From contig JAEYNO010000118.1 in the NCBI GenBank assembly GCA_023412515.1, positions 1-5,216 on the forward strand: DNA of 5,216 bases, read 5' to 3'. The notes under the pieces were generated by a model that saw only the letters and a program-made list of their open reading frames with translations, ran no database searches and was not told the DNA's origin. This document shows, piece after piece, positions 1 to 5,216 of this stretch; position 1 is the first letter of the stretch, and the number at the start of each line of letters is the position of its first letter. The translations under genes were made by a program, and so were the position numbers. The stretch comes from Actinomycetes bacterium. GTDB taxonomy: Bacteria; Actinomycetota; Actinomycetes; Actinomycetales; Cellulomonadaceae.

Positions 1-683
1 GCCGCGAGCACGCCGAGCGCGCCGAGCAGCGCGACGGTGCGTCCGGCGACGTGCCGCAGCGAGCGTGCGCCGGGGTGCTCGTCGGCGGGGGCGTGGTCGC
101 GCTCGGCGTCCTCGGGGCCGCGCAGCAGGAACCGGTGGGCGACGACGGCGACGACGCTGAAGACGGCGGACGTGACGGCGACGTGCAGCGGCAGCGGCAC
201 GTCCAGGCCCGCGGCTGCGGAGCCGAGCAGGCCGCCGAGCACGGCGCCGACGCTCCACAGGCCGTGGAACGCGTTGACGATGGACCGCCCGTAGAGGCGT
301 TGGACGCGGAACCCGTGGGCGTTCTGCGCGACGTCGACCACCGAGTCGAGCGCGCCGGCGAGCAGGAACAGTCCGGCGAGCGCGAACCAGCTGCCGGACA
401 GCGGGACGGCGGCGACGGCCGCGGCGAGCGCGACGAGCCCGAACGACGCGACGGCGGCGGAGCCGAGCAGGCGGATGAGCAGCGGTGCGAGCAGTCCGGC
501 GAGCAGCGCGCCGAGCGGCATCGCGGCGATGGCGGTGCCGAGCGCGGCGTTGCTGAGCCCGAGCCCGTCCTTGACCTCGGGCAGGCGCGGCACGAGGTTG
601 GCGTAGAGCACGGCGTTGACGAGGAAGACGGCCGAGACGGCGACGCGCGCGCGGCGGGCGGCGCGCGTGACGGGGGCGGGCAT
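1..683 (-). CDS. MFS transporter, YbjJ-like, N-terminal part (3' end outside window)
   Basis: The minus strand is open from an ATG at 683-681 to the left window edge, giving 227 complete residues of what should be a protein of about 400. It is a predicted inner-membrane secondary transporter of the major facilitator superfamily. After a basic N-terminus (MPAPVTRAARRARV) come strongly hydrophobic segments at roughly residues 15-32, 48-70, 76-94, 98-115, 138-160 and 166-185. A charged loop at about 188-212, rich in D, E, R and H, looks like the central cytoplasmic loop between the two six-helix halves, and helix 7 then begins. The segment NAFHGLWSVGAVLGG (137-151) and the VVDVAQNAHG stretch (115-124) resemble the YbjJ-like MFS group; the substrate is unknown. 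A GGAG four bases before the ATG is a modest ribosome site. It is divergent from the acetyltransferase operon and shares its 97-base promoter region. Family assignment is firm, subfamily moderate. Confidence 0.85.
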   Translation of the reverse strand, partial: MPAPVTRAARRARVAVSAVFLVNAVLYANLVPRLPEVKDGLGLSNAALGTAIAAMPLGALLAGLLAPLLIRLLGSAAVASFGLVALAAAVAAVPLSGSWFALAGLFLLAGALDSVVDVAQNAHGFRVQRLYGRSIVNAFHGLWSVGAVLGGLLGSAAAGLDVPLPLHVAVTSAVFSVVAVVAHRFLLRGPEDAERDHAPADEHPGARSLRHVAGRTVALLGALGVLA

Positions 684-729
684 GGTGCTCCGGGTGGTCG
701 TCGACGGGAGGTCGGGGCCGGCGCGCGGT

Positions 730-752
730 GCTCGACGCCGATGCGGTCGAGC
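730..752. repeat. Inverted repeat with 7-bp perfect arms upstream of the operon
   Basis: GCTCGAC at 730-736 is the exact reverse complement of GTCGAGC at 746-752, with a 9-base spacer. It lies just upstream of the palindromes and covers the likely -35 region of the operon promoter. It could be a binding site for a second regulator or chance in GC-rich DNA. No match extends beyond the arms. Confidence 0.35.
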
Positions 753-779
753 GTACGCATCGATGTGTACGATCGTCCA
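749..779 (-). promoter_or_regulatory. Possible promoter of the divergent MFS gene
   Basis: Read on the minus strand, TGGACG (779-774) and TACGCT (755-750) are separated by 18 bases. They are acceptable actinobacterial -35 and -10 boxes; the -10 fits the TAnnnT pattern. Transcription would begin near 743, giving a leader of about 60 bases before the ATG at 683. The boxes overlap the palindromes assigned to the operator, so one bound repressor could block both directions. The evidence is only motif matching in a short region. Confidence 0.35.
752..771. promoter_or_regulatory. Candidate TetR operator, palindrome 1
   Basis: A 20-bp sequence centred between 761 and 762 reads CGTACgCATC/GATGtGTACG. 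It is symmetric at all but one mirrored pair (18 of 20 bases). It covers part of the candidate -10 box for the acetyltransferase-TetR-MATE operon, where a TetR-type repressor would act. TetR proteins commonly bind imperfect palindromes of 15-20 bp, and a TetR gene lies in this operon. That this is the site of that protein is inference. Confidence 0.55.
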
Positions 780-782
780 CAT
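763..782. promoter_or_regulatory. Candidate TetR operator, palindrome 2, overlapping the start codon
   Basis: A second 20-bp near-palindrome, ATGTGtACGA/TCGTcCACAT, is centred between 772 and 773, 11 bp from the first centre. It also has only one mismatched mirrored pair. It shares nine bases with palindrome 1, covers the whole candidate -10 box and runs into the first two bases of the ATG at 781. The 11-bp offset, about one helical turn, would allow two dimers on the same DNA face. Alternatively only one of the two is the true operator and the other is a by-product. Confidence 0.5.
768..781 (+). promoter_or_regulatory. Candidate -10 box giving a leaderless operon mRNA
   Basis: TACGAT at 768-773 is a good actinobacterial -10 (TAnnnT). 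Seven bases separate it from A781, the first base of the acetyltransferase ATG, which is the expected distance to a transcription start. The mRNA would then begin at the start codon. This agrees with the absence of any purine-rich ribosome site before 781. The -35 region (around GGTCGA, 745-750, spacing 17) is poor, which would fit a weak or extended type of promoter. Confidence 0.5.
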
Positions 783-1371
783 GACGACGCGCGACCACTT
801 CGCCGACGACCCGCGCACGAACCGCGAGCGCATGCTCGCGGGCGACCTGTACATCGCCGACGACCCCGAGAACGAGCGCATCGCGCGCCGCGCGTTCGCG
901 CTCGCCGACGCCTGCTACCGCGCGACCGTCGACGGCGACGACGAGGCCGCCCGGCGGGCGCTCACCGAGCTGCTCGGCTCGCTCGGCGAGGGCGCGTACG
1001 TCAAGCCGCCGCTCGCCGTGGACTACGGCGAGAACGTCCACATCGGCGCGCGCACGTTCGTCAACTCCAACCTCACGGCGCTCGACGTCGCGCGCATCAC
1101 GATCGGCGAGGACTGCCAGATCGGCCCGAACGTCCAGCTGCTCACGCCGACGCACCCCGTCGAGCCGCAGCCGCGCCGCGACAAGCTCGAGGCCGCGCGC
1201 CCGATCGTGCTCGGCGACAACGTGTGGCTCGGCGGCGGCGTGATCGTCTGCCCGGGCGTGACCATCGGCGACAACACCGTGGTCGGAGCCGGGTCCGTGG
1301 TCGTGCGCGACCTGCCCGCGAACGTCGTCGCCGTGGGCAACCCCGCGCGCGTCGTCCGCGAGATCGCCTAG
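781..1371 (+). CDS. Sugar O-acetyltransferase, maltose/galactoside acetyltransferase family
   Basis: A 196-residue cytoplasmic enzyme, close to the usual length of about 185-200 for Maa/LacA-type proteins, which move an acetyl group from acetyl-CoA to a hydroxyl of a sugar or related acceptor. Residues 15-67 match the family's N-terminal helical domain (ERMLAGDLYIADDPE near its start). Residues about 74-190 form the left-handed beta-helix with hexapeptide repeats, e.g. IGARTF, IGEDCQ, IGPNVQ, LGDNVW and IGDNTV. The expected catalytic histidine is H125 in LTPTHPVEP; the conserved FVNSNLTALD lies at 93-102. The C-terminus VGNPARVVREI is typical of the group. The start is set at ATG 781 because the domain begins right after it and a -10 box lies 7 bases upstream. 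An in-frame ATG at 763 would add six residues, but it lies inside the proposed promoter. It is first in an operon with a TetR repressor and a MATE pump, so the acceptor may be a toxic or signalling glycoside rather than maltose (inference). Confidence 0.93.
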   Translation: MTTRDHFADDPRTNRERMLAGDLYIADDPENERIARRAFALADACYRATVDGDDEAARRALTELLGSLGEGAYVKPPLAVDYGENVHIGARTFVNSNLTALDVARITIGEDCQIGPNVQLLTPTHPVEPQPRRDKLEAARPIVLGDNVWLGGGVIVCPGVTIGDNTVVGAGSVVVRDLPANVVAVGNPARVVREIA

Positions 1372-1380
1372 GGCCCGCGC

Positions 1381-1974
1381 GTGGCCGAGCGGCGTGCCCG
1401 GCGGCACGACCCCCAGCGGCGCGACCGCATCGTCGACGCGTGCCTGCGGGTCGTCGGCGAGGTCGGCGTGGCCGGCGCCTCGACGCGCCGCATCGCCGCG
1501 GCCGCCGACGTCCCCCTCGGGTCGATCACCTACCACTTCGACGACGTCGACGCGCTGCTGCGCGAGGCGTTCGAGCGCTTCACGCGACGCGTGAGCGACC
1601 GGTTCGAGCGCGCGATGGCCGCCGCGCCGGACCGCGCCGCCGCGCGCGACGCCGTGATCGCGCTCATCAGCGTCGAGGTGCTCACCGACCCGCACGAGCT
1701 CGTGCTCACGCAGGAGCTCTACACGCTCGCCGCGCGCGACCCCGGCTTCCGACGGCTCACGCACGACTGGATGTCTCGCAGTCGCCGCGCGCTCGAGCGG
1801 CACGTGGACCCGCAGACCGCGCGCCTGCTCGACGCGCTCATCGAGGGCATGACGATCCACCGCGCGCTCGACACCGAGCCGCCCGACCCGTCCGACGTCG
1901 CCGAGGCCGTCGACCGCGTGCTGGCCGCGGCGCGCCCGGACGGGCCCCGTGCGCCGGGGGACGGGCGGCCGTGA
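1381..1974 (+). CDS. TetR-family transcriptional regulator
   Basis: A 197-residue DNA-binding protein, normal size for TetR repressors. Residues about 13-58 form the N-terminal helix-turn-helix domain: helix 1 RDRIVDACLRVVGEVGV, then STRRIAAAADVPLGSITYHF, where residues 45-53 are the recognition helix with the characteristic YHF ending. Residues 59-183 are the all-helical ligand-binding and dimer domain, not conserved enough to name a ligand; the last 15 residues are Pro/Gly-rich and probably disordered. GTG 1381 is the only plausible start: the reading frame is closed by the acetyltransferase TAG at 1369, and the next in-frame GTG is inside the DNA-binding domain. There is no good ribosome site, so translation probably depends on coupling across the 9-base gap. 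Its likely job is repression of its own operon, and perhaps of the divergent MFS gene, through the palindromes at 752-782. Confidence 0.92.
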   Translation: MAERRARRHDPQRRDRIVDACLRVVGEVGVAGASTRRIAAAADVPLGSITYHFDDVDALLREAFERFTRRVSDRFERAMAAAPDRAAARDAVIALISVEVLTDPHELVLTQELYTLAARDPGFRRLTHDWMSRSRRALERHVDPQTARLLDALIEGMTIHRALDTEPPDPSDVAEAVDRVLAAARPDGPRAPGDGRP

Positions 1975-3446
1975 CGAGCGGCGCGGCGTCCGCCGCGGTC
2001 GACGCGACGACCGCTCTCGGCACGCGGCCCGTGGGGCGGCTGCTGTGGCACGCCTGCTCCCAGACCACGTTCTCGGTCGGCGTGTACGGCGTCTACGCGC
2101 TCACCAACGCGTGGTTCGTGGCACGCGGCGTCGGGCCGACCGCGGTCGCGGCCGTCAACCTCGTCGCGCCGCTGCTGCTCGCGCTCGGGGCGCTCGCGAC
2201 CGCTCTGGGCGTCGGCGCCGCGTCGGTCGTGTCGCGGCGGCTCGGGGCGGGCGACCCCGCCGGAGCGGCACGCGCCACGGGCAACGCGTTCACGGTGTTC
2301 TGGCTCGCGGCGCTCGCCACGACCGGCGTCGGGCTCACGTTCCTCGACCCGCTGCTGCACGCGCTCGGCGCGCGGGGCGCGACGCTCCCGTACGCGCGTG
2401 ACTACGCGGTCGTGGTGCTCGCCGGCGCGATCGTGTCGACCGGCTTCTCGGCCGTCGTGCGCGCCGAGGGGCGGCTGCGGTTCTCGGTGCTGCTGTGGGT
2501 CGTGCCGGTCGTCGTGCAGATCGTGCTCGACCCGCTGCTGATCTACGGCGCGGGGCTCGGCGTGCGGGGCGCCGCGCTCGGCACGGTCGGCGGGCAGGCC
2601 GTGTCCGCGGCCATGAGCGTGTGGTTCTTCTTCCTGCAGCGCGGCCGCCCGTACCGCGTGGGCGCCGCCGACCTGCGGCCGCACGCGCCGACGGTCGGCA
2701 CGCTGCTGGGCATCGGGTCGCCGTCGTTCCTCGCGGGCGCGGGCACGACGCTGCTCGTCGTCGTGGTCAACACGGGCCTGGCCCGCACGGCCGGTGCGGC
2801 GGCGCTCGCGGCGTACGCGATCTGCGCGCGGCTGCAGACGTTCGTGCAGATGCCGCAGCTCGGCATCAGCCAGGGCATGCAGCCCGTCGTCGGGTACAAC
2901 GCGGGCGCGGGCCTCACGGCACGCGCGTGGCGTGCCCGTGTGCTGACGCTGCGCGCGACCCTGCTGTACGGGCTGCTCGTGGGGGTCGCGACGGCCGCGC
3001 TCGCGCAGCCCGTGGTCGGGGTGTTCGTCGACGCCGGTCCGACGCGGACCGCGGCTGTCGACGCGCTGCGCGTGCTCGCGGTCGGGTTCGCCGCGGCGGG
3101 CGTGTCGCCGCTGGTCGCGGCGTACTTCCAGGCCCTCGGTCGGCCGCGCCCGGCCTACCTGCTCGCGCTCGGCACGCTCGCGGGGGTGAAGGTGCCGCTC
3201 GTGCTGGCGCTGGGGGCGGCAGGGCCGACGGGCACGTGGGTCGCGCTCGCGGCGGGCGAGGTGGTGGGGGCCGTCGTCGCGCTCGTCGTGCTGCGGCTGC
3301 GCGACCCGTTGCGGGGCGTGGCGGACGAGCCGACGGGGGACAGGGCCGCGGGTGACGAGCCGGCGGGTGACGAGGCAGCAGGTGACGAGCCAGCAGGTGA
3401 CGAGCCGGCGGGCGACGAGCCGGCGGGGGCGACGGCGTCGGTGTGA
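1971..3446 (+). CDS. MATE-family multidrug efflux transporter with repetitive acidic C-terminal tail
   Basis: A 491-residue inner-membrane antiporter of the MATE family (H+ or Na+ driven export of drugs, cations or metabolites); typical members have about 440-470 residues. Twelve hydrophobic segments are visible between about residues 25 and 442. MATE hallmarks include TNAWFVARGVGPTAVAAVNL (45-64), SVVSRRLGAGD (85-95), DPLLIYGAGLGVRGAALGT (187-205) and, in the second half, MPQLGISQGMQPVVGYNAGA (294-313). The last is closest to the MepA-like branch. GTG 1971 overlaps the TetR stop as GTGA, with GGGGGA (1956-1961) nine bases upstream as ribosome site, so the two are translationally coupled. The frame stays open far upstream, but that stretch is on top of the acetyltransferase and TetR genes and is not coding here. 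Residues 452-486 are seven 5-residue repeats close to DEPAG. The neighbours suggest export of a modified or inducing compound; the substrate is unknown. Confidence 0.93.
   Translation: MTSGAASAAVDATTALGTRPVGRLLWHACSQTTFSVGVYGVYALTNAWFVARGVGPTAVAAVNLVAPLLLALGALATALGVGAASVVSRRLGAGDPAGAARATGNAFTVFWLAALATTGVGLTFLDPLLHALGARGATLPYARDYAVVVLAGAIVSTGFSAVVRAEGRLRFSVLLWVVPVVVQIVLDPLLIYGAGLGVRGAALGTVGGQAVSAAMSVWFFFLQRGRPYRVGAADLRPHAPTVGTLLGIGSPSFLAGAGTTLLVVVVNTGLARTAGAAALAAYAICARLQTFVQMPQLGISQGMQPVVGYNAGAGLTARAWRARVLTLRATLLYGLLVGVATAALAQPVVGVFVDAGPTRTAAVDALRVLAVGFAAAGVSPLVAAYFQALGRPRPAYLLALGTLAGVKVPLVLALGAAGPTGTWVALAAGEVVGAVVALVVLRLRDPLRGVADEPTGDRAAGDEPAGDEAAGDEPAGDEPAGDEPAGATASV
3324..3428 (+). repeat. 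Seven 15-bp tandem repeats encoding DEPAG units
   Basis: Seven head-to-tail 15-bp units begin at 3324, 3339, 3354, 3369, 3384, 3399 and 3414. The consensus is GACGAGCCGGCGGGT. They encode DEPTG, DRAAG, DEPAG, DEAAG, DEPAG, DEPAG, DEPAG. Unit length is a multiple of three, so gain or loss of units keeps the MATE frame. Units 3, 6 and 7 differ only in the last base, suggesting recent duplication; units 1, 2 and 4 have diverged. The product is a strongly acidic cytoplasmic tail just after the last membrane helix. Confidence 0.95.
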
Positions 3447-3462
3447 CGGCCGTGCGCCGTCA
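3444..3462. terminator. Bidirectional hairpin formed by the two convergent stop codons
   Basis: TGACGGC (3444-3450) and GCCGTCA (3456-3462) are perfectly complementary 7-bp arms around the 5-base loop CGTGC. The first three bases are the MATE stop and the last three, on the minus strand, are the stop of the CynX-like gene. The hairpin fills the whole 13-base gap and works on either strand. No T-tract follows, as is usual for actinobacterial terminators, so efficiency cannot be judged. Confidence 0.6.
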
Positions 3463-4626
3463 GGCCCGCCCGACCCGCCACGCGACGCCGACCTGCACGG
3501 CCGCGAGCGCGGTGAGCACCAGCAGCGCCGGACGCCACGACCCGGTCGCCTCGGTGAGCACGCCCGCCGCGACGGGCCCGGCGGCCGCGAGCAGGTACCC
3601 GAGCGACTGCGCCATGCCCGACAGCCGCGCCGTCTCGCGCTGGTCGCGCCCGCGCAGCGCGACGAGCGACAGCGCGACGACGAGCGCGGCGCCCTGCCCG
3701 AGGCCCGCGACGACGACCCACAGCACCACGAGGTCGGGCGCGAGCAGCAGCCCCAGCAGCGCGACGAGCGCCGGGGCGCTCGCGGCGACCGCGCCGAGGC
3801 GCTCGTCGGGGCCGCGGTGCAGCAGCGCGGGGACCGCGAGCCCCCCGACGATCCCGAGGCCCTGGTACACGAACAGGTGCACCCCGGCGGCCGTCGCCGT
3901 CACGCCCTGCGTGCCCTCGACCGTCGGCAGCCACGTGACCAGCACGTAGAACACCGTGGACTGCAGGCCCATGAACGCCGTGAGCCACCACGCGGTGCTC
4001 TGCCGCCACACGCTCGTCACCGGGGCCGCGTCCGGGGGGGGGACGTGCGGCACGGGCGGCCCGGCGCGCCGCGCGCGCGGCGCCCACGCGACGGCCACGA
4101 GCACCACGAGCCCCGCGGACGACGCGAGCGCGACCCGCCAGCTCGTCGCGTCCGCGAGCGGCACCGCGAGCGCCGACGCGGTCGCCGCGGCTCCCGCGAT
4201 GCACGCGGTGTACGCGCCCGTGGCGAGCGAGACGCGCCGGCCGAAGTCGCGCTTGACCAGGGCGGGGACGAGCACGTTGCCGACGGCGATCGCCACGCCG
4301 ATCGCACCGGTCGCGAGCCACAGGCCCGCGGTGCCGGTGAAGGGGCGCGCGAGCGTCGCGACGGCCAGCGCGAGCAGCGCGACGAGGATCGCGCGCTCGG
4401 GGCCCGTGCGCTCCGACAGCCGGTGCACGAGCGGCGACGCGGCCGCGAACGCCAGCAGCGGCAGCGCGCCGAGCAGCCCCTGCGCACCCTCGCCGAGCCC
4501 GAGGTCCGGGCCGAGCTGCGGCAGCAGCGGACCCACGGCCGTCAGCGGGGGGCGCAGGCACAGCGCGACGAGGAAGACGGTCGCGGGTGCCAGGGTGCGG
4601 ACGAGCGTGCGCTCGGTGGTGCTCAT
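3460..4626 (-). CDS. MFS transporter, CynX/NimT family
   Basis: A 388-residue inner-membrane transporter, near the usual length of about 390-410 for the CynX/NimT group of the major facilitator superfamily, named after the cyanate transporter and a nitroimidazole transport protein. About twelve hydrophobic segments are visible, six on each side of a Pro-rich loop at residues 182-206. Group features are LCLRPPLTAVGPLLPQL (22-38) in helix 1, GVAIAVGNVLVPALVKRDF (110-128) in helix 4, and RLSGMAQSLGYLLAAAGP (334-351) near helix 11. The start is placed at ATG 4626-4624 (MSTTERTLV), directly before helix 1; the ATG at 4728 would add 34 Arg/Pro-rich residues unlike the family. GGAACGAG (4643-4636) is a possible ribosome site, somewhat distant. 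The gene is convergent with the MATE gene and divergent from the GNAT gene. The substrate is unknown; cyanate should not be assumed. Confidence 0.92.
   Translation of the reverse strand: MSTTERTLVRTLAPATVFLVALCLRPPLTAVGPLLPQLGPDLGLGEGAQGLLGALPLLAFAAASPLVHRLSERTGPERAILVALLALAVATLARPFTGTAGLWLATGAIGVAIAVGNVLVPALVKRDFGRRVSLATGAYTACIAGAAATASALAVPLADATSWRVALASSAGLVVLVAVAWAPRARRAGPPVPHVPPPDAAPVTSVWRQSTAWWLTAFMGLQSTVFYVLVTWLPTVEGTQGVTATAAGVHLFVYQGLGIVGGLAVPALLHRGPDERLGAVAASAPALVALLGLLLAPDLVVLWVVVAGLGQGAALVVALSLVALRGRDQRETARLSGMAQSLGYLLAAAGPVAAGVLTEATGSWRPALLVLTALAAVQVGVAWRVGRA
4034..4042. repeat. Run of nine G inside the CynX-like gene
   Basis: Nine consecutive G on the plus strand (C on the coding strand) encode most of the PPP at residues 196-198, in the central loop between membrane helices 6 and 7. 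The frame is intact on both sides, since each flank gives normal family sequence. Such tracts are prone to slippage and to sequencing errors. Confidence 0.9.
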
Positions 4627-4658
4627 GCGGGGCGGCTCGTTCCGGGGGTGCTCGACGG

Positions 4659-4728
4659 GGTGCCGCACCTTCCTACACCCGCCTCGGCGCGGCGCGGGCC
4701 GCGGTCCGCGCGGGGCGCGGTGCGGCAC
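4659..4728. repeat. Two GTGCsGCAC palindromes in the divergent gap
   Basis: GTGCCGCAC at 4660-4668 and GTGCGGCAC at 4720-4728 are matching 9-base palindromes whose centres are exactly 60 bp apart. The first extends to GGTGCCGCACC (4659-4669). They sit in the 118-base region between the CynX-like and GNAT starts, where an operator would be. No convincing -10 or -35 box was found in this gap. Chance is quite possible at this base composition. Confidence 0.25.
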
Positions 4729-4744
4729 GCGTCATGATGGGCCG

Positions 4745-5216
4745 GTGGACGGCTCGACGATCACCGCGGACCCGCCCGTGCTGACGGACGGCGTCGTGAC
4801 GCTGCGCTGCCTCACGGCCGACGACGTCGACGCGCTGCTCGCGGGCGAGGACGACGACCAGGTCAGGTGGCTCGACGAGGGGCACCGCTCCGAGCGCCCG
4901 CGCACCACCGCCTGGGTCGCGCAGAACGTCGCGCAGTGGCGCGACGGCGGGCCGCGGCGGCACCTCGGCGTGCTCGACGCCGCGACCGGCGAGCTCGCGG
5001 GCACGGTCGAGGCCCACCTGGCGCTGCCGGAGTTGCCGCCTTGCACGGCGAACGTGTCCTACGCGGTCCTGCCCTCATGGCGCGGGCGCGGCTACGCGGT
5101 GCGCGCCGTGCGCCTGCTGCGCCGCTGGCTCGCCGAGCGCACCGACGCGACGAGCGCCGTGCTGCGCGTCGACGCCGCGAACGGCCCGTCGCTGCGGGTC
5201 GCACGCGACGCCGGGT
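4745..5216 (+). CDS. GNAT-family N-acetyltransferase, RimJ/RimL-like (3' end outside window)
   Basis: An open frame from GTG 4745 to the right edge gives 157 residues; complete members have about 170-190, so little is missing. It should be a cytoplasmic enzyme moving acetyl from acetyl-CoA to an amine, such as a protein N-terminus or a small molecule. The opening DGVVTLRCLTADDVDALLAG (15-34) is the typical first strand and helix of the RimJ/RimL group. SYAVLPSWRGRGYAVRAVRLL (105-125) carries motif A, with the acetyl-CoA pyrophosphate-binding loop RGRGYA at 113-118. DAANGPSLRVARDAG (143-157) is the conserved segment with N146 that precedes the usual GF. The ATGs at 4734 and 4737 are out of frame. 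No clear ribosome site precedes GTG 4745; CATGAT at 4733-4738 lies six bases before it, so a leaderless message is possible but weakly supported. The substrate is unknown. Confidence 0.88.
   Translation, partial: MDGSTITADPPVLTDGVVTLRCLTADDVDALLAGEDDDQVRWLDEGHRSERPRTTAWVAQNVAQWRDGGPRRHLGVLDAATGELAGTVEAHLALPELPPCTANVSYAVLPSWRGRGYAVRAVRLLRRWLAERTDATSAVLRVDAANGPSLRVARDAG

Noticed and set aside
616..780. N-terminal extension of the acetyltransferase from an upstream in-frame ATG
   Set aside because: The added residues overlap the divergent MFS start and the promoter region and resemble no family member. The family's N-terminal domain begins just after 781.
51..1970. Very long open frame on the plus strand leading into the MATE gene
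   Set aside because: The product is low-complexity Arg/Ala/Gly/Asp-rich sequence with no family features, antisense to the MFS gene and out of frame over the acetyltransferase and TetR genes. Only the part from GTG 1971 is coding.
1719..2684. Minus-strand open frame of 321 codons
   Set aside because: Antisense to TetR and MATE, with Arg/Pro/His-rich composition typical of shadow frames in GC-rich DNA. Both sense genes have clear family motifs.
3324..3428. CRISPR-like or mobile-element repeat
   Set aside because: The 15-bp units are contiguous with no spacers and preserve the MATE reading frame, so this is a coding minisatellite.
3155..4561. Minus-strand open frame of 468 codons
   Set aside because: Overlaps the CynX-like gene in another frame and is almost entirely Arg/Ala/Gly. 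The overlapping frame carries the membrane helices and conserved motifs.
4627..4728. Longer N-terminus for the CynX-like transporter from ATG 4728
   Set aside because: The extra 34 residues are Arg/Pro-rich intergenic translation, not seen in this family. ATG 4626 lies directly before helix 1.
3352..4737. Plus-strand open frame of 461 codons
   Set aside because: Antisense to the whole CynX-like gene, Arg/Gln/Glu/Gly-rich without domains; a composition artefact.

Overview
This is a very GC-rich window (clearly over 70% G+C, third codon positions almost always G or C) with GTG starts, short gaps and no IS, phage or CRISPR signature. This fits a high-GC actinobacterium. The protein flavour suggests Micrococcales such as Cellulomonas or a relative, but the genus is a guess. 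Five protein genes and the first part of a sixth cover almost everything; no RNA gene was seen and no gap exceeds 120 bases.

Layout. Positions 1-683 (minus) hold the N-terminal part of an MFS transporter of the YbjJ-like type, cut by the window edge. A 97-base divergent intergenic region follows (684-780). It contains a candidate -10 box placed so that the downstream mRNA would be leaderless, and two overlapping near-perfect 20-bp palindromes across it. On the plus strand there is then a compact three-gene operon: a maltose/galactoside-type hexapeptide O-acetyltransferase (781-1371), a TetR-family repressor (1381-1974) and a MATE-family efflux transporter (1971-3446). The repressor follows the acetyltransferase after 9 bases in the same reading frame, and the repressor and MATE genes overlap by 4 bases (GTGA). 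The MATE protein ends in an unusual acidic tail made of seven 5-residue repeats.

The operon meets a convergent CynX/NimT-type MFS transporter (minus, 4626-3460). The 13-base gap plus both stop codons form one 19-base hairpin, a likely shared terminator. After a 118-base divergent gap, a RimJ/RimL-like GNAT acetyltransferase starts at 4745 and runs off the right edge.

How it may work together (inference): the TetR protein probably binds the palindromes in front of its own operon and, given the geometry, may also control the divergent YbjJ-like transporter. A small-molecule acetyltransferase, an efflux pump and a ligand-responsive repressor in one transcript suggest a modify-and-export response to a sugar-like or xenobiotic compound. 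The ligand cannot be read from the sequence. Each gene belongs to a known family; the less ordinary parts are the regulatory region, the operon combination, the repeat tail and the stop-codon hairpin.
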